Shown here: positions 52,712 through 64,000 of the stretch, piece after piece
Numbering within the stretch: the first letter of the stretch is position 1
How the letters are laid out: each line of letters opens with the position of its first letter
Assembly (NCBI GenBank): GCA_030280995.1
Contig: JASXTE010000017.1
Span: 27,081,998-27,145,997 of the forward strand
Direction: 5' to 3'
DNA: 64,000 nt
From: Hemileia vastatrix
Lineage: Eukaryota; Basidiomycota; Pucciniomycetes; Pucciniales; Zaghouaniaceae
Translations under genes and position numbers: made by a program
The notes under the pieces: model-generated
The model's database searches: none
What the model saw: the letters and a program-made list of their open reading frames with translations, nothing else
Told to the model about the DNA's origin: nothing

Positions 52712-53842
52712 GTGCTCGTATTTTGCAGCGGGATGTGCCGCACAATGGGGAATTGTGTGTTATCAATTTAGGACCGCAAGCACTAAACAATATGGATTTG
52801 GGTTTTCCAATAATTGTGTGTTACGCATTAAGGAAGGAGTTATGGCTTAAGGAGGACTCAAGTTCATAATATACTGCACCGCGGCAAGTGCTATAATTAT
52901 TGAGACAAGTAACGTAAGTTGAAGAGTCTAACTAGTCAAGTAAATTACCAGGACTATCTACTAGTAATGAGGTGAGGAGCATGGGGACTCAATCTTAAAA
53001 GAAAACTACCCAAGAGTCAAGGTGACTAGGATTGGTGTTAGAATGGGTCAAACCTGGAAGTAGCGCTGAAACAAAACAAAGGTATAGTCAAGAGTGCGTA
53101 TATGGAGTATGAGTGAAACAATTTAAAAACTAGTGTTAGTAAGCATAGGGTGCTATTAGGTGCTGTAGTTGCTACAAGCAATGTATGTAGTTTACTAATA
53201 GAATAGTTATTGCTTTACTAATGTGGTGCTAGAGCCAGCGCTGGAGATCCACTAGGGAACTGTGTCTTGAGCGCTGGAAAAATATAAAAAAGGAGGACTA
53301 TACAATAAAAGAAGGACATTGAGTAGGAAAAAATAATAACAATTGACAAATAATTAGTTAACATATGATTAGTTAATAATTGTGAAGTCAAGTATAAGAT
53401 ATTAATTTTTCAGTGGTCATTTGTTTGAGAATAATATTAGAGATATTTCTGAGTCTTTGTCATTTGCGCATCTGTGTGTGTATTTCATATAGTATAGTGG
53501 AAAAACGCAGCATAGAGAGAATATGTAGATTCAGTAGGATTGACTATTATTAGAGTTATTTTATTGCTATAATAAGGCATATTAAAAGAGAGCGCTTCAA
53601 GAGAAAATAGCTTTGGATATTAGCGCTTGTTAAGAATAGAAATATCCAGATAGTAATATTTGTTTTTCCTGATCTTTTACTTATCTCTAAAATTATAAAC
53701 TTTCTAATCAGATATTTGTGTTACACATTATTGCGCTGTCTTTAAAAAAAAGAGTGGTGGGCGCTTCTTTTTAGAAATTAAAAAAGGAGAACCAACCCAT
53801 CTCGCATTGTGTCTACTGCTTAGTACTTTAGAACTCTCTACA

Positions 53843-53975
53843 GCGTAATTTTGTGTTTTAAGGGTTTTAGTAGTTGTAGTGAATTTTTCTAAGTAGATTA
53901 GATGTTTTTATTGGTTTTCTAGATTCAGGGAGGCCGGGCTGCTTAAGGAGGCACCTCTGATGTTGGGTGGCCTGC
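53843..53975 (+). repeat. Decayed B-type LTR fragment
   Basis: Matches the B LTR from about 14165 to 14300, including a degraded GC-rich module in which several C and G positions have become T or A. It is cut by Y2 on the left and B2 on the right. Confidence 0.7.
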
Positions 53976-55026
53976 TGTGGTCTTCCAACATTGGCAGGGG
54001 CCTTTGTTGTGTGATTTGGCGCTGTCTGTGCATGTCTTAATTGACATCTGTTAAGGAATAGGGTATTTTTCTGGTTTTATTCCGTGGATATTGGGTCTGC
54101 GGGTATGTGGGTACTATCATTGGATAGTTCTGGTTTTTCTCTATATATTATGTCTTGGAGACATTTTTCATATTCTGAGTTTTAAGGGGTCATTTCCTCA
54201 TTTTTCATTTATAAAAGATTGCTGTTTAATTTTGTTTTTCGTGTTTTACGGGCTAACCTTAAGTCTTAGGGTTAAGTGCTTAGTACCACTTGATAGAGCT
54301 AATTTTTCTCTATATTTCATGTCTCAACGTTTTTACAGTGAAATTCCATGTTTTAAAGGTTTTAGTAGTTGCAGCTAATTTTTATAAGTAGATTAGTGGT
54401 TTTTATTGGTTTTCTGGCTTCAGGGAGGCTGGGCCGCTTCAGGCGGCATCTCCAACATCGGGCGGCCCGCCCGCCTCTGTTTTAGGAGGTTGGGGAGCGC
54501 TCCAGGAGGGTTTTTTATGCAATTTGACGGGTACAGGCGCCAGATTGGTGGGTGCGCATGGGCTCTTAGTTAGTGGTCTGTGTGTACATAGTGAATAAGA
54601 CAGTTTGGGGCAACCTTAATCATCAGGCAACCATCAGGAGGTGATATCATTGTTCCTCACTCTGTTTTCACTGTTTTCTGGCCACAATTGGCTGTGTTTG
54701 TTGCAAGTGAGTTCTTCATTTAACTTAACTTTGGAAACTGTTTTCTCTGTTATAGTCTTGCAAGCTATAGCAAGTATTATTTCTGTCTCTGGTGTGGACT
54801 TTGTTCTACATTTCAGTTCTTTGGTCTGGTAGTCTATCTGGGGACTACTTTCTTGGCTCATCAAGCAGTCAAGTGTGTTAAACATGAGCTTTAGCAAAAC
54901 AGGAACCAACTTACTTTAGCAAGTAAATCTCACTCTATTTTTCTAAAGGGACAGGGGATTTTCTCTCTGGTTTTTCTCCAACTCCCTTGGTCAAGGCCTA
55001 TAGCTAGTACTATAGGATTGTCTACA
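53976..55026 (+). repeat. 5' LTR of B2
   Basis: 1051 bp, TGTGGTC...TCTACA, homologous to the B1 LTRs with a deletion of roughly 40 bp near 54780. Confidence 0.9.
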
Positions 55027-55030
55027 TTTC

Positions 55031-55047
55031 TGGCGCCCAACGTGGGG
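55031..55047 (+). other. Primer-binding site of B2
   Basis: TGGCGCCCAACGTGGGG four bases after the LTR, probably the ancestral form of the B1 and D sites. Confidence 0.8.
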
Positions 55048-55117
55048 CAGAACTTGCTAGTGCTTTGGAATCTATGTTTTCTTTGGTTGGCTCTTTTTGG
55101 TGTTTTGGTCTGGAGGA

Positions 55118-57499
55118 ATGGCTTCTGGTTCCTCTATTCCTGTGGTGACTGTCAGTGGGGGGGATGGTCCTCCTTCTGTGATGGTTAGGGAGTGTGTGAG
55201 GATTAAAACTTGGGATGGTACCAAGTTTAATGGGGAGGATGTTAAGTGGTTTCTAGAGAAGTATGAAACTGCTGCTGGAGTGGATGGTGCTTCCTACCTG
55301 GACATGGTGAAGCAGATTATCTTCTTCATTGGTGATAGGTCAGTGGAGAAGGAGATTGTGGCCATGTCTGGCTACAAGAAGAGGGATTGGAAATTGTTGT
55401 GTAGGGAGATGGTGGATAGATGGGGTGTCAGGTTCACTATGGTGGATCTGAACAAGGTTGTCAGTGAATGGCAATCTAATGGTGGTTTTGGTAACTTACA
55501 TAGTTACAGGAAGTTTCTGCTACAGTTTGATCCTGTGGTGGAATACTTGGTGGAAGTGGAGGAGCTGGCACATGAAAATGCTGCCATAGATGTTTTTTGG
55601 TCTTCCCTGGCTAGAGATGTCAGGATGGATTTGTTGAAGAAGTTGTCAAGAAAGGAATTGATGAAGACTCTTTCTAATGGGGACCAGAAGTTGCCTGCCT
55701 TGGATAAGGTGAAGGAGGCTGTTGAGGCCCATTTGAAGTTATTGGCTGTGGACACCTATCAGTAGGGGTGTGCCAAGTATGTCAGCAAAGTCAGTGAGGT
55801 TTTGGCTGAAGAGGAAGTTAAGGAGAAGAAGGAGGAGAATAATTTGGTGCAGGTTCCCAAACAGGAGAGGGACCCAATGGTGGAGCAGTTGGCTGATCTT
55901 ACAAAGCAGCTGCACATTTTTGTTCTGGAGGCCAAGAAGGTTAATAAGGCACCTTCTCAGCCTAGAGATTGTGAAAGGAGGGCTGGTAGGAGTGATCCTT
56001 GGGTTTTCTCTAATTACAGTAGGAGGGGGCACAGGTCCAATGATTGTTGGGCACTGAACAGAGATGTGTCCGAAGGAAAAGTGAAGTTTGATGGCAGGGT
56101 TTTTAAGTTCCCTGACGGTTCTTTTGTGAAGCCCAGTGAGTGGCAGCCTCCTGTGGATTTGGTCAGGAGAAGGGGTGGTCTCAATCAAAGGAGGCCAAGG
56201 TTTGAGGAGATTCCTGATCAGGGGAAGTCTTCTGTTAAGGTAGATGAGGACGTCAAGGGAAAGGGGAAGGAGGTCAATAAGGTCTCTTTTTCTACTTCCT
56301 TTGGTGGTTTGGAGTTGTATTCTTGTGGTGGACAGTCAAGTGGTGAATGCTTGGCTGGTGTTTATGATGTGGAAGCAGGGAAGGTGGGAAGGCCTAAGAG
56401 CAGTTCTCAGGGCCAACCAAAGCCAAATGCTTCAAATGTGGATCCTAAGCTGAGTGCAGCTAGGAAAAGGTACAGCAAAGAGGAGCTGTACAAGATGCAG
56501 AAGGGTATGGCTGATATGGGCCCCCCTAGTTTTGGCGCATTGGATATGAATGGTCATCCAATGCCAATGGAGGTGGATTCTGACTCTGAGGAGGATGTCC
56601 CTTTGACTTCATCGCCAAAGCCTGTTGGAGTCAGAGGTTCTGGTGAGGAATCTGGTTTGGTTCCTGTTAATGGTAAATCTGTTGGTGGTGCCGGTCCTCA
56701 AGAAGCTTCTAGGACCAAGGTGGTGAAGCCAAGGGCTCACTTTGAGAGGCCAGTAGTGTCTGTTCAAGTTAATGTTATGGACTCTGTCCTGGAAAGGATG
56801 AATCAGGGTCAGGTTTCCCTATCTTATGGGGAATTGTATGCTATCAGTCCAGGGTTGGCTGATAGGCAGAAGAAGTTGTTGACCAGGAGAAGGGTTTCTT
56901 CTGGTGAGGTAGAATACATTTGTGATTCTGCTGAAAAGTTTGGTGAGGGGTTGGAAACTCATTTTTCTGCTCCTCTGGGATATGTCAATGTCACTCTGAA
57001 TGGCAGGGAGGCAAGGGCATTGGTGGATTCAGGCTCTCAGATAAACCAGATTTCTTTGTTTGAGGCAACTCATATGGGCCTCCCCATCAAAACTGGTATT
57101 GGTGGGAATTTGAGAGGGATCGGTGGCCATGTCACTGAATTGGTTGGAACTTCAGAGTTTGTGAAGTTAGATGTTGGAGGAGCCTCAGGGAAGGTTCATT
57201 TTTAAATTGCTCAAGGTAATGTAAAAGCAGTTTTGGGTGGGCCATTCTTGATGGATTTTCAGGCAAGAATTGGTTATCAATTTGATTTGGGAATCAGTTT
57301 GGAGTTGACTGGTGAAGACAAAAGGAGGCTTCACATGAGGTTGTCATCCCCTGGAGAGGATGGTTGGGAGACTAGGCCTTGTTTATCTTCAATGTGCCAG
57401 TGCATGGACTGCTGCAGGAGAAGGAAGGAAGTGGGTGCTGCCTCTGGTTTTTTGGAGTGCGGCTCAGGCTCTATTGAGAGTCTGTCTTTTTTAGAGTAA
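55118..57499 (+). pseudogene. gag: B2 gag-protease with two stops
   Basis: ATG 55118 (MASGSSIP). In one frame apart from TAG at 55763 (B1 has GAG) and TAA at 57203 (B1 has TAC). Capsid region as in B1. The zinc knuckle is damaged: the segment reads VFSNYSRRGHRSNDCW, lacking both N-terminal cysteines. Protease ALVDSGSQIN is intact. Ends LSFLE and TAA; the overlapping ATG of B1 is ATA here. Confidence 0.87.
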
Positions 57500-57573
57500 T
57501 AAGGGCTGATCAACCTAGTGCTACAACCTCTCCCCAAGATGCGGAAATCCCAGGTTGTAGTAGGTCAGCTCCC

Positions 57574-60500
57574 TTGGAGATATACCAAGTGGATTTTCAA
57601 CTTTCTCTTTTTAATGTTTCTCTTCTCTGCAAGTATTCATCAAGTTTTTTATCAAGTCTCTGTTCTCTCTCAAGATTCTTAATTATTTTTAATTCAAGTT
57701 CAAAGAAGAAGATTGGTTATATATCTTTATTGAAAGATATGCAGAAAAGTTTTGGGGTGGTGATATTGGGGTCTAAAAGTAAGTCCTCCCAATTGTGCAT
57801 CGCTAGGGTTTCTTCTAAACCTTTCAAAAACATTACCTTGGCCACACATGTGGGCAATGGGGAAACCCTTGGTTTTTGTTCCAGGTCTGGTGGTGAAGTT
57901 TTCCTGAAGATACCTCAAATTGAAGGTGGAGCGGCAAAGTATAAGAAGGTAGCGCAGAAGATTAGGCCTGTCAATGAGCCTATGCCTGTGGGTTTGAATC
58001 CGCATTTGAAGAGACCTCCTTTGTCAAGAGATCCGTACTGTACTCCTTTGGTGAAGAATCCTCCAGAATTTGTAGAGACGGCTAGGGTGACCGTGGAAAG
58101 ATTGAAAGTTGTTAATTTTGGTCCTGATGGGTGGTTGTCTGAAGAAGAAAAGAATTTATTGTTGCACGTTATTGTGCTAAGGGAAAAAGCTGTGGCATTT
58201 GTTGAGGAGGAAAGGGGTGTATTGAAGCACATTTATGGGGAACCTTACTTGATTCCTGTGGTTTGTCATGAACCTTGGCAAATCAAACCTATTCTGATTC
58301 CAGCCGCTATTAGAGAGGATTTTGTGGAGATTGTTAGGGAAAGAGTCAGGACTGGGTTATATGAACAATCAACATCCAGTTACTCAAGTCCGGTGTTCTG
58401 TGTTAAGAAGCAGAATGGAAAGTTGTGGGTGGTTCATGATCTTAGAGCCTTGAACAGAGTCACTATCAAGGACGCTGGTATGCCACCAAGTGCAGAGGAT
58501 TTTGTTGAAGCTTTCTCTGGAAGGGTGTGTTAAGGTTTGGGTGATATTATGGGTGGTTATGATGAGAGGGAACTCCATACAGATTCAAGGCCTCTCACAA
58601 CTTTTGAGACTCCTTTGGGAAAATTTCAGCTCACTAGGTTGCCTCAAGGAGCAACTAATTCAGTGGCAGTTTATCAAGCACAGATGGCTTGGATTTTTCA
58701 GGATGAGGTTCCTACTCATGCTGGTATTTTTATTCATGATGGTGGAATTAAAGTACCATCCACTGATTATGGTAATGAGGTGTTAGAAGAGAACCCTGGC
58801 ATAAGGAGGTTTGTGTGGGAATATGCAATAACTCTAGAGCAAGTGTTGTTCAGGATTAAAGAGGCTGGTTTGACCATTTCAGGGTCAAAATTCTGTTGTC
58901 GTGTTCCTGCTTTGGAAATTCTTGGTCATGTGGTATGTAAAGAGGGAAGGATTATGGCGAAGAAGAAGATTAATAAAATCCAGTAATGGCCAAGGCCTAA
59001 AAATACTACTGAAGTCAGGGGATTTTTGGGTGTATGTGTATATGTCAGGATTTTTATTAAGGATTTTTCTTTGTTGGCTTCATCTTTAAGGAGGTTGACC
59101 AGAAAAGATGCAGATTGGGAATGGACTGAAGAGTGTAAAAAGGCTTTTCAGAAGTTGAAAAAGGTTGTTGGTGAAGATATTGTTCTTCACAAGTTGGATT
59201 ATGGTGTTGGTGATGGAAAGATTTATCTGGCAGTGGACTCAAGTTATATTGCTGCTGGTGCTGTTTTGTCTCAGGAGGATAAGACTGGGAGGGTCAGGCC
59301 AGTAAGATATGAGTGTGTGGTGTTTAATGAGGTGGAATCTAGGTATTCTCAACCTAAGTTGGAATTGTGTGTCGTAGCTAAAATTTTAAAGAAGCTACAG
59401 ATGGTTTTGTGGGGGCAGCATTTTGAGCTGCAGATGGATGCAAAATCTTTGGTTCAGATGATCAATACACCTAGTCTTCCAAATGCTCCAATGACTAGTT
59501 GGGTGGCATTTATTCAACATTTTTCTTTTGACCTGGTACACAAACCAGGTAAAACTTTTACTATGCCTGATGGATTATTAAGGAGGCCACCTACAGATGA
59601 AGATTCTGAGGCTGAAGAGTTTGATGAAGATGTTACAGTGGTTAGGGCCAGCACAATGGGTGCGGAAGATTTTTCTGACCTCCCCCAAGAGGCTAAACTG
59701 GCTGTATCTGATCTTGATTCTGGTGATCAGGATGTTTTTGTTGATGAAGATGGAGTTGTTGTTTGGGACAGCTCAAAATTGGAAAAGGGTGTTTTTGTTA
59801 GTGAACTGGATTCTCACAAGGTTCAGTGGAAAGGGAAGGACATGCCAAAATTTAAAGATTGGTGTCCTGGTTGGGCTGCTCAATTGGCTCATGTTCATAC
59901 TGGTGATTCTGGTGACGGAATTGTACCCTTGGATGTTGTTTTGTTGGATTTTGAAGATGAGACCTGGGGTCAGTCTGGGTTTTATTTTATCCTGGTGGAA
60001 TATCTGTTGATCTTGGAGAGGCCAGATAGTTGTGATGATGATACTTGGTTAGCAATCAAGAAGAAGAGTCCTGGATTTTATGTGTCAGGAAGACGGTTGA
60101 TGAGGAGGAGACATCCAAATCCTCAAGTGGTGGTGACTCAGAAGAAGGGTCAAAAATCGGTTTTGAAGTCTTTGCATGAAGACCTTGGTCATAGAGGCTT
60201 TGGGGAGACTTATAGAAGAGTAGCAGACAGATTTTGGTGGCCAGGTATGAAGTTGGCTGTGCAGGGTTGGGTTCAATCTTGTGAAGAATGTCAAAGAAGA
60301 AGTCACTTGAAGCCTAAAGAGGTGGGCCGTGCTACTGGTGAATCAACTGTCTTTGGAAGGGTCAGTCTTGATGCTGTCCATATTAAAGAGGGAAGGTATA
60401 AATGCTTGATTGTTGTTAGGGATGATTTGTCTGGTTGGGTTGAGGCAGTGCCTCTGGTTAATTTGACTTCCAAGAATGTGGCAGAGTTTTTGAAGAAGGA

Positions 60501-61234
60501 GTGGATTTATAGGTATGGGTTGATGAAGTTGGTGACTGTTGATGGCGGGCCACAGTTTGGGGCCAAATTTAAAGAAGCTGTGGCTACTGTTGGCTCTAAA
60601 GTTAGAGTGGCTACACCTAATTATCCTGAAGCTGAAGGCATGGTTGAAAGAGTCCATCAAGTTATCAAGAATGCTTTGGTAAAGATGTGTGGGGATAGTG
60701 CCGAAAGTGGAGGCATTATTTACCCTTGGTGTTATTTGTTGATAGGGTCACTGTGAAGAGGAAAACTGGCTATTCTCCTTATGAGTTAATGTTTGGTCAG
60801 AAAGCTGTTCTACCAGTGGACTTGGAAGCTGTCTCTTATCTTGGAATTGATTGGGATGAGGTTCACTCAACAGAAGAATTGCTCTGTTCCAGGATGTAAC
60901 AGTTGGAATGTAGAGAGGAATGTCAAGAGAAGGAATACTCTAGAATGATGAAGATTAGGAATAAATCAGTCAGATACTGGGACAAGAAGTTGGCTCACAG
61001 ACTCAGGTATCCTTTGAAACCTGGTTGTTTGGTTTTGGTTTATAATGAAGATTGGAGAGTCAGTGGGGAAAAAAGTTTTTTGACAGATGGAATGGACCTT
61101 ACAGAGTCAGATCTAAGGTGACTGGAGGTTCTAATGCTTTATAAGAGTTGGATGGTGCAGTCTTAAAGAAAAGAGTGGCTGCAGATCAGGTGAAGAGGGT
61201 TTATCCCAGAGGCACTAGACATGAAGAAGATTGA
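57574..61234 (+). pseudogene. pol: B2 pol: RT, RNase H, integrase
   Basis: Reads in the B1 pol frame from about 57500 without an ATG. The N-terminal extension has one copy of the module that is duplicated in B1. Stops: TAA at 58531 and TAA at 58984. The RT box reads FIHD instead of FIDD, losing a catalytic Asp. RNase H (AVDSSYIAAGAVL), HHCC (LHEDLGH, CEEC) and D-D-E (VSLDAVHI, TVDGGPQFG, EAEGMVERV) are recognisable. A one-base deletion near 60706 shifts the integrase frame, with further lesions to 61234. Confidence 0.87.
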
Positions 61235-62135
61235 CTCCACATTGAGGATAAACTATGGAAGATTTTTTAAATTTTGGAATTTTTGGTGTTGCAGAGAAAC
61301 CTTTGTGTTGAAAACTTTTTGTTAGAAGGTACCCATGGGTTGTCTTCTAGATTTGATCTTGAAAAGTGTAGGGTTAACTGATGGGCTGGCTGCTCTGTAG
61401 AACAGTAACCACAGATTGTCTGTTTCCAACCCTTTCTCTTAATTTGGTTGAACCCTAGTATTGGTTTCTTTTCACAGGTTTTAGTCCGCTATGACTTTAA
61501 ACTGGAATTTCCTTTGGTTTTCAAGTGCTGGACTCTTCACTATTATTGGTTTTGGTTTATTGTGTTGGATGTTTTGTTTTTGTTAGAAGGTACCCAGGGG
61601 GGGCTTCTAGATTTTATTTTGGCAAGTGTGGGGGTAACTGATGAGCTGGCTGCTCTGGAGAACAGTAAACCCAGAATTTCTGTCTCAAGTCTTTTGTTTT
61701 TCCTAGTTGAATTCTAGTTCTATTGTTAATTATTCAGGTTTCAAGTCCACTATGACTTTAAACTGGTTTGGGACTGTCTTATTTATCTTTGGTTTTTTTG
61801 GGTTGGTGGTGGATCACTGGTGGTCTCCCATCATTTTTACTTATTGGAGGGAGCCTACCCAGTGATCATTTATATGGACTGGACTTTCTCTTACTGGACC
61901 TTCTCTTAATCTAGACCATCCATGGAGCTGGACTTTCTTTGATTTTTTAGTTATGATTTTGCTAGATAGTAGTTTCAGATTAATTTCTTTTTTCTCTTTT
62001 TTTCTTTTAATTTTTTATGGGGGTTGTTAAAATTATAAAATCAAAAATATAGGGTGTTACCACATCAGGGTCACCTGGATGTGGGAAAACATTGGTGGGG
62101 AAAGGCTTATCAATTGGCCAGGCAATGCTATTTTA
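61235..62135 (+). other. 3' region of B2
   Basis: Matches B1 22725-23580: two GGTACCCA blocks with decayed H1 stems (about 61370-61413 and 61631-61672), GACTTTAAACTGG motifs, hairpin H2 (61812-61867) and H3 (62060-62084). Homology to B1 stops near 62135. Confidence 0.7.
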
Positions 62136-64000
62136 TCATTTTATTTTATTTTATTTTTATTTTCATTAATGTCAATTTTTTTTTAAATTCTCATTATAAC
62201 CCTTGATGTATCACCACAGAAAAAATGGGGGGGTATTGCTAGCAATACCCCTTGCTTGAGCTCCGTTGAGCCACAAATCTATGCTTGAATTATGCACACA
62301 TCATCACCATGTAGGAAATTGTTTGGCCTTACATTTAGTCAGAGATTTGTCACAGATTGAGCTCAAGATGAACCTACATTGATCACCGTTTGATCTTGTA
62401 AAATCCTAATTTGATCATCAGTTAAGCTCCCTTTGATCTCACTTTGATCTAACATAAGCTTTTGCATATCCAATATGTCAACTATTCACTTTCAAAAAGA
62501 TTCATAATGAATTTCACATGGAATATTAGAAACGAAACCAGTAATTTTGAGTAAATGTCTCATCAAAATGATTAATCTACAACAAAATACCATCAAAATT
62601 CAATCTGATTACTGAAAACTTTTGTTAAAATGACTAATAGATATTTAAATTGGAAAATAATATTCCATTTCTCAATTTCAAATTCAAAATATAAATCCTC
62701 GTTTGAAATGTGAATTTTGTAGATTCCTTGCCTTCCTATATTATGAGTAATATTTGAGGTATTTTACACCTTTGTAAATATGGTGTTGTGCTGCTAGAAA
62801 TTATCTCTGTTTCAATTCAACTTTATTGAAGCTTGAGTCCAGAATGATAAATATTTTATAACTATTTTGAGAAAAAAGTCACTAGTAATGAATTTAGCCT
62901 TTTATCTGTCCTTTATTAAACCTCACTTAATCCTACTTAAATCCAAATTGACCCACAAAAACCTTATTTGGGATATTTTTTAGCCCAGGATGATTCAAGA
63001 TTGGAGCAAAATATTATTTTAAATATCCAATATGCCTATTAATTAAATTTCTTCAAGCTTACTTTAAATTCACATTAACATTAACTTTCACAGGAAATAT
63101 TAAACACAAATCTTGAAAATATAGTATTTAAAATCATAATAAATATAATATAATATGCTTACAACAAAATTTTCTTTCTGGATTAATTGAAACAAAAAAT
63201 TGTTCATTTGTGAAAATAGAAAAAATACTATCCATCCTGAATTTAGAATTCATTTTTAAAAATTTAATGCCCCCTCACTTTCAAGTTTATCATGTATTTC
63301 GAAAATTATATTTTTAATAATTTTGTGAATAGTACACCTGAGATATAAACTTGGGGATATCAAAAACTAAAACATCAGCAAATTGAAATGTTTTTTATTG
63401 TTATGAATGGAAATAATGATTGAAAAACACCATTAGAGCAAGTTTGATTTTGAATAATAGGCATACTTTCTCATGTAAATTTCAATAAAAATAATTTTTA
63501 TTCTTACTTAAGTTGCGGTGGATACATTTGAGCTCAAAAAGAATTAAAATTGATAAAATAAGACTTCTATAGTTCATATTCAAAAATGAAATCACCCTTC
63601 ATTATCTACCTGTAAACTATTTTAAATTGAATAATTTCAAAGTCAGTATATACTGATGTTATTTTTTCTTCTAAAAAATTTATTATATAGATTAATAGTC
63701 ATAAACAGTTGACATAGATGTTAAATTTATATAAGCAATCTTTAATTCATAAAATGATAAAACTATCTTTTATGTAAAAAGTGATGAAGGAAAAAAATAT
63801 TATTAAATTTTTGATGCACTATCAATAAAATTGAAGATAGAGCATATCAAAAGTTTAAACTTAATTTCAATTTTGATATCATCATTTTATTTTATTTTAC
63901 TTGAGTAGAAAACAGATTTTAAATCTCAATATAATTTTAAATCCCATTAGTTTGTAGATTTCAACATTTGAAACTATGAAATAAATATTTATGAAAGAAT
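62136..64000. other. AT-rich DNA without genes
   Basis: No frame, LTR or RNA gene supported. A perfect 22-bp palindrome (GGGGTATTGC and its complement with a TAGC-type centre) lies at 62231-62252. A cluster of TTGATC motifs occurs at about 62380-62452. It may be the edge of another inserted element or host spacer. Confidence 0.5.

Larger units (their letters stand above)
28047..53842 (+). repeat. Solo LTR Y2, split by nested insertions
   Basis: Y2 survives as three pieces: 28047-28058, 29174-29332 and 52712-53842, which together match Y1 in inverse orientation (TGTGGTA...TCTACA). It is flanked by GCGT on both sides (28043-28046 and 53843-53846). X2 and element D are inserted in it. The total without insertions is about 1.3 kb. 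Confidence 0.75.
53976..62135 (+). mobile_element. Element B2: B-type Ty3/Gypsy, 3' truncated
   Basis: 5' LTR, primer site, gag-pro, pol and the first part of the 3' region, colinear with B1. Homology ends near 62135, soon after hairpin H3. No 3' LTR or antisense genes are seen in the window. More degraded than B1: stops in gag-pro and pol, a frameshift in integrase, and a changed RT catalytic box. Confidence 0.87.

Overview
The window is an AT-rich, almost entirely transposon-derived stretch of a eukaryotic genome, most likely a fungus. I infer a rust-like basidiomycete because the Ty3/Gypsy polyproteins resemble rust polyproteins I remember; no search was run. No ordinary host gene, rRNA or intact tRNA gene was found. 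Coordinates were read by eye and may be off by one or two bases.

Two LTR-retrotransposon lineages dominate. Lineage 1 is a chromovirus (LTR ends TGTCAGCC...; 5-bp target duplications; C-terminal chromodomain): element A (2125-10843, minus), element C (33769-45455, minus) and solo LTR F (37267-39612). Lineage 2 is a large Ty3/Gypsy group (LTR ends TGTGG...TCTACA; 4-bp target duplications; an FIDD reverse transcriptase box; no chromodomain): B1 (13804-28042, plus), B2 (53976 to about 62135, plus, 3' end lost), D (29333-52711, minus), and solo LTRs Y1, Y2, X1, X2 and B3.

Layout: 1-2124 is intergenic with a small inverted-repeat element; then A; Y1; a short spacer; B1, with X1 inside its integrase. 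From 28047 to 53842 lies one solo LTR (Y2) blown apart by nested insertions: X2 and D in Y2, C in D, F in C, B3 in F. D also carries a 2.15-kb inverted-repeat element (Z) in its 5' leader. A fragment of a B-type LTR and B2 follow, and 62136-64000 is AT-rich DNA without genes. Every gag-pol copy is broken, but usually by few lesions. B1 has only two stops in gag-pro plus X1 in pol.

The most interesting content is not the standard gag-pol. (1) B1 carries two probable intron-containing genes antisense to pol, between pol and the 3' LTR, both encoding a Zn2Cys6-like cysteine cluster. (2) Chromoviruses A and C share an open frame overprinted on gag that looks better conserved than the gag frame itself. 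(3) The 3' regions of B1, B2 and D contain recurring hairpins, one with a compensatory base-pair change. (4) Element Z contains about eleven near-perfect 36-bp palindromes arranged as one roughly 1-kb hairpin.
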